Assembly (NCBI RefSeq): GCF_020819595.1
Contig: NZ_JAJHNP010000006.1
Location: forward strand, 310,001 to 374,000
Origin: Streptomyces barringtoniae
GTDB taxonomy: Bacteria; Actinomycetota; Actinomycetes; Streptomycetales; Streptomycetaceae
Reading direction: 5' to 3'
DNA: 64,000 bases
Made by a program: the position numbers and the translations under genes. A model generated the notes under the pieces. That model was not told the DNA's origin. It did not search any database and saw nothing but the letters and a program-made list of their open reading frames with translations. Positions 9,156-16,658 of this stretch are shown one piece after another. Each line of letters begins with the position of its first letter. Position 1 is the stretch's first letter.

Positions 9156-9761
9156 CTAGGACTTGTATTCGTTCCGCTCGACGCTCTCGATGGTGATGTG
9201 CGGATGCGCGGGAGGCGTGTGACCGGGGTCGCTCACCGTCAGCTCAGTCGGCCACGAAGTGCCCGGATACAGGCCGACGACGTCCATCGAGGCGCTGACC
9301 GTGGCATCGAAACCGCCCGACCCCGTTACCCGAATACGGAATCGGTAGAAAGCACGCCTGGTCCCGCTGTTGACCACCTCCACGGGCACCGTCAGCCCAT
9401 CCTTGGCCCGCTTGGCCGTGTAGACGGTCACGTCTCCTTGGCGGATGAGCGGAGTTCCGAAGTGCTCGCTGCCCTTGGCGATGCCGGTCACCGGGGACGG
9501 CGTGATGGTCACTCCAGGCGGTGCAGCCTGCCTGCGCTCCCTTTCCGCCTTCTGTCTGGCCGCCTCTGTGCTGTCAGGCCCCGGAGTGCCGGTTGACGGG
9601 TTCGCAGCAGCCGACGGCGTGACGGAAGCCGGTGATGAGTCCTGGACTGCTGCGGTGGCCGGCTGATGGCTTTCCTGATCACGCCCGCACGCGGCGGTCA
9701 TCGCCCCGGCCGCGACGAGCAGGACGAGGAGCCGACGGGACACCGGCGTGCGCACGGACAT
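9156..9761 (-). CDS. Predicted lipoprotein, unknown function
   Basis: 201 aa starting MSVRTPVSRRLLVLLVAAGAMTAACG; the Cys at ~25 sits in a lipobox-like MTAAC, with Thr at -3, so lipidation is likely but not certain. A Ser/Thr/Pro-rich low-complexity linker (~30-85, including ARQKAERERRQ) precedes a C-terminal beta domain (GVTITPSPV ... DVTVYTAKR ... FRIRVTGSGGF ... HITIESVER) resembling an Ig-like or FxLYD-type fold by pattern only. ATG 9761 follows GAGG at -11; upstream in-frame codons lack coding bias. It lies 38 bp downstream of the secreted-protein gene, so the two are probably an operon. Confidence 0.8.
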   Translation of the reverse strand: MSVRTPVSRRLLVLLVAAGAMTAACGRDQESHQPATAAVQDSSPASVTPSAAANPSTGTPGPDSTEAARQKAERERRQAAPPGVTITPSPVTGIAKGSEHFGTPLIRQGDVTVYTAKRAKDGLTVPVEVVNSGTRRAFYRFRIRVTGSGGFDATVSASMDVVGLYPGTSWPTELTVSDPGHTPPAHPHITIESVERNEYKS

Positions 9762-9799
9762 GGATGTCTGCCTCGGAGCAAGAGAGGAGCGGGTGATGG

Positions 9800-10348
9800 T
9801 CAGTCGCAGGCGTCGACGTGGGTCTGACGGTCGATGATCGCGACGTCGCCCGACCACATCAGGGCGTTCACCACGGCACAGCGGGGTTGGAAGTCCGAAT
9901 CGTTGCTCTCGTACTTGACGGGACCCGCGTAGTCGGAGAACGAGCCTTCATCAACCTTGCACGTGGTCCAGCACAGTTTCAGCTTCATGTGCTTCTTGGC
10001 CCCGAGGTTGTTGTCGAACACGGCACATGCCCCCGACTTCGCCGGCCGCGTGACTTCCTTGATGTACGTGAACAGGGTTCCGAACCGGCGTGAATCCGGA
10101 AGGGGCTCTACCAATGCCAGCTTGTATCCGCTTCCGCACAACAAGCCGCCGGCTTGTACCGCTGCGGGGTTGGCCGCCGCGAGGGCACGCGTCTGCGGAT
10201 TGTGCGCCGCACTCGGTGAAAACGCGACGCTGGTGCCGGGCACCTTCTCGGTAACCGGCTTCGAGCCCTCGGCCAGGGCTTGTGGAGCTGCCAGAACCGA
10301 AGTGGCGAAAGCTGCGGACAGGGCAAGAGCAGGCAGCCATTTACGCAT
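9800..10348 (-). CDS. Small secreted Cys-rich protein, unknown function
   Basis: 182 aa. MRKWLPALALSAAFATSVLAAPQALA is a textbook Sec signal peptide. The mature protein has six Cys (GGLLCGSGYK, GACAVFD, KLCWTTCKVD, PRCAVVN, HVDACD), consistent with disulfide bonds outside the cell. ATG 10348 has GGGGGAA upstream. The pattern resembles the many small 'spore-associated' or extracellular proteins of Streptomyces; I cannot assign a specific function. First gene of the two-gene operon with the lipoprotein at 9156-9761. Confidence 0.85.
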   Translation of the reverse strand: MRKWLPALALSAAFATSVLAAPQALAEGSKPVTEKVPGTSVAFSPSAAHNPQTRALAAANPAAVQAGGLLCGSGYKLALVEPLPDSRRFGTLFTYIKEVTRPAKSGACAVFDNNLGAKKHMKLKLCWTTCKVDEGSFSDYAGPVKYESNDSDFQPRCAVVNALMWSGDVAIIDRQTHVDACD

Positions 10349-11044
10349 GGCGAAGTTCCCCCGTGTTGAAGGCACAAGGGGACCAGCCCGTTGCGGCACG
10401 CGCGTGTGTGGTCCCCGTTGCGCTGAGCGTGTGTTGGTCGTCCGCCCCCGTCCCGCCCGAACGATGCGGGCAGGCAGTTCCCCAACTGATCGGGAGCAGG
10501 GCGTCACTCTAAGCACACAGTCACCAGCAGGCGCAAGGCCATAAGACTCGATATGACCACGGGATGATGCCCGCCGACAGGTAAGCGGAATCAGGGAGCA
10601 CGCAGGTGCCCCATCCGTCTGCTGCGAGAAACGGAGCCCGGGGCCCACGCCAACCAATGGCGGAAATTCATCTGTGGCCGGCGGAGGAAACCGGGAGCAC
10701 CCCGGGTGGGCCGCCCATGAGTGAGACTGGGCCCAGCTGCTCGAGAGACGGCTTCACGGGGCCTACTTTCAGCCTACTTAGATTGCACCAACACTTCCGT
10801 GCACCATGGGTTTTCGCGAAAGCTTCGCCACAACTGCACAGAACCAGGGCGTCGGCTCGCCTGACTGAGGTATCGCTTTCACGCCAACCGGGAGTCCCGG
10901 TCCGCGGATTGTCTCTTGCGTCTCCCATCCCTCGCCTGCTTACAGTGACCCCGCTCGCTCTCGAACGCGGCTGACCAACGCGTTCACGCCACAGCTGAAG
11001 GCGGCCGACCACACAGGCCCGAGCATCGGGCGCCGCGCCACAAA
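10349..11044. other. Gene-poor stretch, lower GC than its surroundings
   Basis: The left part holds the promoter region of the secreted-protein operon. The rest (about 10600-11000) has open frames but no codon bias, no SD and unusually AT-rich pieces for this chromosome (near 10770-10820). It looks like decayed or foreign DNA leading into the gene fragments at 11045. Confidence 0.4.
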
Positions 11045-11131
11045 GGCAGGCGGCTGCAGTTCTCCAGCGACGGCGAGAAGAACCTGGGCGACGGCGGGTT
11101 CCGCGGCCGGCTCAGCTCGGTCTTCCACTGA
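11045..11131 (+). pseudogene. 3' fragment of a peptidase-inhibitor I36/crystallin-like gene
   Basis: Frame 11045-11131 reads GRRLQFSSDGEKNLGDGG then FRGRLSSVFH and a stop. The NLGDxGF-x-x-R-x-SSV pattern is typical of the last strand of small secreted beta/gamma-crystallin-like (inhibitor I36) proteins of Streptomyces. No start or 5' half is present in frame. Family call is by pattern only. Confidence 0.35.
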
Positions 11132-11156
11132 CTCGGCCCATGGGACCCCACTACGG

Positions 11157-11312
11157 GTCGGCACCGTCCTGGACTTCCACTCCTGGCCGCTGAAGGACCG
11201 TCAGCGCCGGCTCGCCGTGCCCGAGGGAAGGCCCGGCCTCCAAGACCTGCCGTACCCGGGCGGCGGGGGCTGGACCGACAAGGCCGGCATCTTCCAGATC
11301 AATCGCACCTGA
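11157..11312 (+). pseudogene. 3' gene fragment, unknown family
   Basis: About 52 codons with strong Streptomyces codon bias (VGTVLDFHSWPLKDRQRR ... DKAGIFQINRT, stop at 11310-11312) but no start or SD. It ends 14 bp before the next intact gene and looks like the surviving tail of a deleted gene. Confidence 0.35.
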
Positions 11313-11326
11313 GAAAGGGACGTTCT

Positions 11327-11842
11327 ATGCGCAAGACGCTCATCGCTGCGGTGTGCCTGGCCGCGGCCGGCACACTCGCGCTGGCGGGGCCGGCTTCGGC
11401 TGTGACGAACACCAGCGACTTCACCGTCACCTTCCCGGACAAGAGGCCGGAGACGACGTACTACGTGGCGAACGAGGCCAAGCTGGTCAACGGGCGCATC
11501 TCCGCGACGTCACATGTGAGCTGGCAGATTCTCGACGATCAGGTGGTGGACCTCAGTAAGCGGTTCACCAGCTTCGTGATCATCACGAGACTCGAGGGCC
11601 GTCCTGGCAAAGACAGCCCGGATGCGATCGATGCGACCAAGACGTGTGACCTGACCAAGCTGGTCAACGACCACTACACGTGGTTCCTCGACGAGCCGGT
11701 CAGCACGTGCACCGTACCGTCGGAGCTTTACGACGGTGACGTGTGGTGGTCGTCGGACTCGACCGTCGTTTACGACGTCGCGGGTGATGGCAAGGGGCCG
11801 GTCACCAAGGAACTCAAGGGTTCGCCCCTGGTCCACGGCTGA
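11327..11842 (+). CDS. Small secreted protein, unknown function
   Basis: 171 aa: signal peptide MRKTLIAAVCLAAAGTLALAGPASA, then a beta-rich mature domain (SDFTVTFPDKRPE, TYYVANEAKLVNG, SWQILDDQVVDLSKRF) with two Cys (KTCDLTK, STCTVP) ~45 residues apart. ATG 11327 is preceded by GAGAAAGGGA. No enzyme motif. It stands among gene fragments on both sides, which suggests a variable locus, and is followed directly by a very strong terminator. Confidence 0.85.
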   Translation: MRKTLIAAVCLAAAGTLALAGPASAVTNTSDFTVTFPDKRPETTYYVANEAKLVNGRISATSHVSWQILDDQVVDLSKRFTSFVIITRLEGRPGKDSPDAIDATKTCDLTKLVNDHYTWFLDEPVSTCTVPSELYDGDVWWSSDSTVVYDVAGDGKGPVTKELKGSPLVHG

Positions 11843-11892
11843 CGCGCAGGGAGGGACGCGGAGCAGCGCACGCCGCGTCCCTCCCTGCGCGT
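11842..11892 (+). terminator. Very strong hairpin terminator
   Basis: A perfect 20-bp stem (11842-11861 with 11873-11892), 11-nt loop, starting on the last base of the stop codon of the preceding gene. Confidence 0.75.
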
Positions 11893-12260
11893 GCGCCGGG
11901 ACGGCACCTGGACCGACCCGCTGGCCGGTGGGCACGGTGGAGGCGTTCCAGGTACGCACCCCGCTGGAGATCCCCGAGACGGCCCGGCAGGGCTACATCG
12001 CCGTCTTCTTCGCCCACCGCGTGCGGCGCTCAGGGGCCATCTGGGCCGTTGGAGCACGGACCGAACCCGACGCCGATCTCCTCGGCATGATCACCCTCGC
12101 CCGCCGAGGCCAGGACGACGCCGCCGACGCGGCCGTGAGGTGGATAGGCGATCACCGCGCCGCCGAGGACCTGGCACTGGTCCGGGCCGAGAACGTCTGC
12201 GACCGGTACCGCGAGAAGCAGCAAGCCGACTTCTCGCTCACACGCTTCACGATCGCCGGT
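11891..12260 (+). pseudogene. Frameshifted gene remnant next to the tRNA cluster
   Basis: The first ~15 codons from GTG 11891 (VRRDGTWTDPLAGG) are in one frame; near 11935 the coding pattern jumps to another frame and continues for ~105 codons (TVEAFQVRTPLEIPE ... VGARTEPDADLLG ... RAENVCDRYREKQQ) before the bias is lost near 12260. Strong codon bias without a single open frame argues for a once-functional gene now broken. Family not recognised. Its position beside tRNA genes would fit debris of an integrated element, but I see no integrase. Confidence 0.45.
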
Positions 12261-12348
12261 CCGAGGCCCCCGCCCTGGACGGCTGGGCGCTGCCGACGGG
12301 TCTGTCCGGTGTCCCCGGCGTGTCCCCTGGATCTTGGTCTGAGGGGGT

Positions 12349-12387
12349 GAAGGAGGGCCGCCACGCCGGGCGTGGTGACCCTCCTTC
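12349..12387 (-). terminator. Probable terminator of the CAU tRNA
   Basis: Two-part stem: GAAGGAGGG (12349-12357) with CCCTCCTTC (12379-12387), and inner CCACGCC (12361-12367) with GGCGTGG (12369-12375). It lies ~45 bp past the tRNA 3' end in the tRNA's direction. Confidence 0.5.
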
Positions 12388-12431
12388 TCCGTTGCCGCAG
12401 GTAGAAACGCTTCTGCATCTGCGGTTCCTGG

Positions 12432-12505
12432 TGGGGCGGGTGGGACTCGAACCCACGGCCGACGGATTATGAGTCCGCTGCTCTAACCGGCTGAGCTACC
12501 GCCCC
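12432..12505 (-). tRNA. tRNA with CAU anticodon (elongator Met or Ile2)
   Basis: A 74-nt cloverleaf: acceptor GGGGCGG/CCGCCCC, D-arm GCTCAGCCGGTTAGAGC, anticodon arm GCGGA-CTCATAA-TCCGT giving CAU, T-arm with GGTTCGAGTCC, discriminator A, no encoded CCA. CAU can be elongator Met or lysidine-modified Ile2; the sequence alone does not let me decide. A terminator-like hairpin follows at 12387-12349. Confidence 0.93.
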
Positions 12506-12652
12506 ATAGCGGCGTGTCGCGTACAAGTGTGCGCGCCTGCTGCCGCAGCATAGCCGCTCATACGATCTCCTGCTTCAGGATGGTCGGCTTCTGCGCTGCT
12601 CATGACCTTGAGGACATCGACGCAGGCACGGCGGTTCCCGCGGGCATGAAAA

Positions 12653-12671
12653 AGGACCCCCAAGGGGTCCT
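12653..12671 (-). terminator. Terminator of the tRNA-Asn pair
   Basis: AGGACCCC/GGGGTCCT stem, 3-nt loop, then TTTTT when read leftward; 11 bp past the 3' end of the first tRNA-Asn. Confidence 0.8.
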
Positions 12672-12681
12672 CGTTCAAGCG

Positions 12682-12754
12682 CTCCCCCGACTGGACTCGA
12701 ACCAGTAACCTGCCGGTTAACAGCCGGCTGCTCTGCCAATTGAGCTACGGAGGA
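12682..12754 (-). tRNA. tRNA-Asn (GUU), promoter-distal copy
   Basis: 73 nt: acceptor TCCTCCG/CGGGGGA with discriminator G, anticodon arm CCGGCTGTTAACCGG giving GUU, T-arm GGTTCGAGTCC, no encoded CCA. Identical to the copy at 12761-12833 and separated from it by 6 bp, so the two are one transcript ending at the 12671-12653 terminator. Confidence 0.95.
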
Positions 12755-12760
12755 CCGAAG

Positions 12761-12833
12761 CTCCCCCGACTGGACTCGAACCAGTAACCTGCCGGTTAAC
12801 AGCCGGCTGCTCTGCCAATTGAGCTACGGAGGA
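12761..12833 (-). tRNA. tRNA-Asn (GUU), promoter-proximal copy
   Basis: Same 73-nt sequence as 12682-12754. Tandem identical copies point to a recent duplication or gene conversion and a dosage role. Confidence 0.95.
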
Positions 12834-12992
12834 TCGCCTCGATTGCATCGAACGTACCTACCTGGGTATTCGCCAGGGGGCGGGCGCTCGCTGCGACACA
12901 TACATTAGCGCAAGCAGGGGGGTGCTCCGCCAATCGGTTCCCCCGGCGCCCACGTCGCACCAGCAGACCCAGGCAAGGGAAGGGTGGCAGTC

Positions 12993-13298
12993 ATGCGCTA
13001 CCGGCTCACGTTCGTCGCCGGACTGGCCCTCGGTTACGTACTCGGCACCAGGGCCGGTCGCGAGCGCTACGAGCAGCTGAAGAAGTCCGCTCGGCGGATC
13101 GCGCAGAACCCGGCCGTCCGCAACACGGCCGAGACCGCCGCCCAGCAGGGCCGCCGGTACGCCGGCAAGGCCTTCCACACGGTCAGCCACAAGGTCGGCG
13201 ACCGCGTTCCCGAGACCGTCGCCCAGCGCGTGCGTTCCCTCCGCGAGCGGAACCTGAACGGCACGCCGGAGGATGACTGGGGCACCAGCAACACGTAG
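12993..13298 (+). CDS. YtxH-like small membrane-associated protein
   Basis: 101 aa from ATG 12993 (MRYRLTFVAG), chosen over GTG 12984 because GGGAAGGG then lies 9 nt upstream; the GTG would overlap the SD. The N-terminus LTFVAGLALGYVLGTRAGRERYEQL is the glycine-zipper-like membrane segment followed by a charged helix typical of YtxH-domain proteins. The rest is helical (RRIAQNPAVRNTAETAAQQ) and basic. Role in the family is poorly defined (stress-linked in Bacillus). Standalone gene 73 bp before the FGGY kinase. Confidence 0.8.
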   Translation: MRYRLTFVAGLALGYVLGTRAGRERYEQLKKSARRIAQNPAVRNTAETAAQQGRRYAGKAFHTVSHKVGDRVPETVAQRVRSLRERNLNGTPEDDWGTSNT

Positions 13299-13370
13299 CG
13301 GCACACGCATCCCCACTCCCTTGGACGCCCTCGGCCACCGCATCCGCAGGAATGCTGCAAAATTCAGGGC

Positions 13371-14810
13371 ATGGGGATAGTCGCCGGCTTGGACAGCTCA
13401 CCGGACTTCACACGCATCGTGGTCTGCGACACGGACACCGGTGCCGTACTAAGGCAGGGGTACGCCCCGCATCCGACGGAGGGCCGCCCCAGCGACGTGG
13501 ACCCGCAGGCCTGGCTGCTCTCCCTCGGTGAGGCGGCCGGCGGCGGCCTCCTCGAGGGCGTGCAGGCCATCGGCGTGTCGGCCCAGCAGAACGCGCTGGT
13601 CCCGCTGGACGCCCAGGGCAACACCGTGCGCCCGGCACTGGTCGGCGGCGACAAGCGGGCGCAGGTCGCGGCGGCGGACCTGATCGACGCGCTCGGCGGC
13701 CGGGAGGCCTGGGCGCAGGCCGTCGGCAGTGTGCCGCAGGCCGCCCAGCCGGTCACCAAGCTGCGCTGGCTCGCCAGGACCGAACCCGAGAACGCCCGCA
13801 GGACGGCCGTACTGCTCCAGGCGCACGACTGGCTGGTCTGGCAGCTGCTCGGGCGGCCGGTGCGCAGGACCACCGACCGCGGTGGCGCCTCCGGCACCGG
13901 GTACTGGTCGGCGGCCACCGGCGCCTACCGCCCCGACCTGGTCGAGCTGGCGCTCGGCCATCAGGCGATGCTGCCGGAGGTGATCGGCCCGTCGGACGCG
14001 GCCGGTACGACCCCGGAGGGGCTGCTGATCTCCGCCGGGACCGGGGAGACCATGGCCGCCGCGTTCGGGCTCGGGATCGGGCTCGGGGACGCGGTGGTGT
14101 CCCTCGGTGCCTCCGGGTCCGTGATGGCCGTGCACCCCGAGGCGCTCGCCGACCAGTCCGGGATGATCACCTCGCTCGCCGACGCCACCGGCATGCACCT
14201 GCCGGTCGTGACCACCCTGAACGCCGTACGGGCCCTGCGCGGGACCGCCGAACTCCTCGGGCTGCCGGACCTGGAGAGCCTGTCGGAGCTGGCGATGAAG
14301 TCCACACCGGGCGCGCACGGGCTGGTCCTGCTCCCCTATCTGGAGGGTGAGCGGACGCCGAATCTGCCGCACACCGCCGGGACCCTCGCGGGCCTCAGGC
14401 GCGAGTCGATGAAGCCCGAGCATCTGGCGCGGGCGGCGTTCGAGGGCATGCTGTGCGGGCTCGGCGACGCGCTGGACGTGCTGCGCGGGCGGGGCGTGGA
14501 CGTGCGGCGCATCTTCCTGCTCGGCCCGGCCGCCGAGCTGCCCGCCGTACAGGCCTCGGCGCCCTCGCTGTTCGGCGCGCAGGTCGTCGTACCGCAGCCC
14601 GCGGACTACGCGGCGATCGGCGCGGCCCGGCAGGCGGCCTGGGCGCTCGGGGTGTCACAGGGCACCCTCGATCCGCGCACCCCGCCGGCCTGGCAGGGTG
14701 CGGCGGCGCAGCTGCTGGAGCCGGGCGACGAGCTGGCCGTGGGGCAGGCGGTGCGCCAGCAGTTCACGGCGGTGCGGGAGCAGACCCACCCGGGGGCGTT
14801 CCGCTCTTAG
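13371..14810 (+). CDS. Divergent FGGY-family carbohydrate kinase (xylulokinase-like)
   Basis: 479 aa, the normal length for a xylulokinase. N-terminal GIVAGLDSSPDFTRIVV is a modified ATPase-fold phosphate-1 loop; SAQQNALVPLD and GGDKRAQ stand where xylulokinases have GQMHG and WNDGR; SAGTGETMAAAFGLG and VVSLGASGSVM form the second domain. In classical members the catalytic base is the Asp of GGGDN; here the aligned position is Glu (GTGET). The C-terminal GGGAKS-type adenosine motif is also degenerate (LLGPAAELPAV). Fold assignment is safe; substrate and even kinase activity are uncertain. ATG 13371 has no strong SD. Confidence 0.8.
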   Translation: MGIVAGLDSSPDFTRIVVCDTDTGAVLRQGYAPHPTEGRPSDVDPQAWLLSLGEAAGGGLLEGVQAIGVSAQQNALVPLDAQGNTVRPALVGGDKRAQVAAADLIDALGGREAWAQAVGSVPQAAQPVTKLRWLARTEPENARRTAVLLQAHDWLVWQLLGRPVRRTTDRGGASGTGYWSAATGAYRPDLVELALGHQAMLPEVIGPSDAAGTTPEGLLISAGTGETMAAAFGLGIGLGDAVVSLGASGSVMAVHPEALADQSGMITSLADATGMHLPVVTTLNAVRALRGTAELLGLPDLESLSELAMKSTPGAHGLVLLPYLEGERTPNLPHTAGTLAGLRRESMKPEHLARAAFEGMLCGLGDALDVLRGRGVDVRRIFLLGPAAELPAVQASAPSLFGAQVVVPQPADYAAIGAARQAAWALGVSQGTLDPRTPPAWQGAAAQLLEPGDELAVGQAVRQQFTAVREQTHPGAFRS

Positions 14811-14924
14811 CCCAAGCGGCCGGTCCGCCGGATTAATCGGTTGAGGTAACGCGGGTGGAGTGTCCGACGATAGGGGCCAGGGGCAACCGACCAGCCCCCA
14901 CCCGCCGACTCCGAGAGACCCAGC

Positions 14925-16658
14925 GTGCTCATACGACTCCTGCGGACCTATCTCAGGCCCTACAAGAAGCCCCTAGCCCTCCTGGTGCTGCTGCAGTTCC
15001 TGCAGACCTGCGCCACCCTCTACCTGCCCACGCTGAACGCGCACATCATCGACAACGGTGTCGTGAAGGGGGACACGGATTACATCCTGTCCTTCGGCGC
15101 CCTGATGATCGCCATCTCGCTCGCACAGGTCGTGTGCAACATCGGCGCCGTGTACTACGGCGCGCGGACCGCCTCCGCGCTCGGCCGGGACGTACGCGGT
15201 GCCGTCTTCGACCGGGTGCAGTCCTTCTCCGCGCGTGAGGTGGGTCACTTCGGGGCGCCCTCGCTCATCACCCGTACGACGAACGACGTACAGCAGGTCC
15301 AGATGCTGGCCCTGATGACGTTCACCCTGATGGTGTCGGCGCCCATCATGTGTGTCGGCGGCATCGTGCTGGCGCTCGGCCTGGACGTGCCGCTGTCCGG
15401 GGTGCTGGTGGCGGTGGTCCCGGTGCTCGGCATCTCCGTGACGCTGATCGTGCGCCGGCTGCGGCCGCTGTTCCGGTCGATGCAGGTCCGCCTGGACACG
15501 GTGAACCGGGTGCTGCGCGAGCAGATCACCGGCAACCGGGTGATCCGCGCCTTCGTCCGCGACGAGTACGAGATGGGCCGTTTCGGCAAGGCGAACGGCG
15601 ACCTGACCGAGATGCAGCTGGCCACCGGTCGGATGCTCGCGCTGATGTTCCCGATCGTCATGACCGTGGTGAATCTGTCGTCGATCGCGGTGGTGTGGTT
15701 CGGCGCCCACCGCATCGACAGCGGCGGTATGCAGATCGGCGACCTGACCGCGTTCCTCGCCTATCTGATGCAGATCGTCATGTCCGTGATGATGGCCACC
15801 TTCATGTTCATGATGGTGCCGCGGGCCGAGGTGTGTGCCGAGCGTATCGAGGAGGTCCTCGGGACCGACTCCAGCGTGGTGCCGCCGGCCGCGCCGGTCA
15901 GCGAGCTGCGCCGGCACGGGCATCTGGAGATCCGGGGCGCGGGCTTCCGCTATCCGGGTGCCGAGGAGCCGGTGCTGAAGTCCATCGACCTGGTGGCCCG
16001 GCCCGGTGAGGTGACCGCCGTGATCGGCTCCACCGGCAGCGGCAAGTCCACCCTGCTCGGGCTGGTCCCGCGGCTCTTCGACGCCACCGAGGGCGAAGTC
16101 CTGGTCGACGGCGTGGACGTCCAGGAGGTCGAGCCCCAGTTGCTCGCGCGGACGGTCGGACTGGTGCCGCAGAAGCCGTACCTGTTCGCGGGGACGGTCG
16201 CCACCAACCTGCGCTACGGCAACCCGGACGCCACCGACGAGGAACTGTGGCAGGCGCTGGAGGTGGCACAGGCCAAGGACTTCGTGAGCAAGCTGGAGGG
16301 CGGCCTCGACGCGCCGATCGCGCAGGGCGGTACGAACGTCTCCGGCGGTCAGCGCCAGCGCCTCGCCATCGCGCGCACCCTGGTCCAGCGGCCGGAGATC
16401 TACCTCTTCGACGACTCCTTCTCCGCGCTCGACTACGCCACCGACGCGGCCCTGCGCACCGCGCTCGCCCGCGAGACCGCCGAGGCGACCGTCGTCATCG
16501 TCGCCCAGCGGGTGGCGACCATCCGGGACGCGGACCGGATCATCGTGCTGGACGAGGGCCGGGTGGTCGGCTCCGGCCGGCACCGGGAGCTGATGGCGGA
16601 CAACGAGACCTACCGGGAGATCGTGCTCTCCCAGCTGACGGAAGCGGAGGCTGCCTGA
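14925..16658 (+). CDS. ABC exporter half-transporter, subunit A (degenerate catalytic site)
   Basis: 577 aa: an N-terminal six-helix exporter domain (~15-310) and a nucleotide-binding domain (~335-570) with Walker A GSTGSGKST, Q-loop VGLVPQKPYLF, signature NVSGGQRQR and Walker B IYLFDDSFSALD. The Glu after Walker B is Asp (FDD), and the H-loop His is Gln (VAQRVA), so its own site is degenerate, as in one half of heterodimeric exporters. GTG 14925 follows GAGAGACCC. Its stop overlaps the start of the next gene (TGATG), so the two subunits are translationally coupled. Substrate unknown; multidrug or peptide/lipid export is the usual role. Confidence 0.9.
   Translation: MLIRLLRTYLRPYKKPLALLVLLQFLQTCATLYLPTLNAHIIDNGVVKGDTDYILSFGALMIAISLAQVVCNIGAVYYGARTASALGRDVRGAVFDRVQSFSAREVGHFGAPSLITRTTNDVQQVQMLALMTFTLMVSAPIMCVGGIVLALGLDVPLSGVLVAVVPVLGISVTLIVRRLRPLFRSMQVRLDTVNRVLREQITGNRVIRAFVRDEYEMGRFGKANGDLTEMQLATGRMLALMFPIVMTVVNLSSIAVVWFGAHRIDSGGMQIGDLTAFLAYLMQIVMSVMMATFMFMMVPRAEVCAERIEEVLGTDSSVVPPAAPVSELRRHGHLEIRGAGFRYPGAEEPVLKSIDLVARPGEVTAVIGSTGSGKSTLLGLVPRLFDATEGEVLVDGVDVQEVEPQLLARTVGLVPQKPYLFAGTVATNLRYGNPDATDEELWQALEVAQAKDFVSKLEGGLDAPIAQGGTNVSGGQRQRLAIARTLVQRPEIYLFDDSFSALDYATDAALRTALARETAEATVVIVAQRVATIRDADRIIVLDEGRVVGSGRHRELMADNETYREIVLSQLTEAEAA

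Noticed and set aside
5576..9196. A 1206-codon open frame on the plus strand opposite the SGNH protein gene
   Set aside because: No signal, domain or SD; its composition is the mirror of a highly biased gene. GC-rich coding DNA produces such antisense open frames.
12682..12833. A direct repeat of ~73 bp as a mobile-element repeat
   Set aside because: The repeat is exactly two tRNA-Asn genes.
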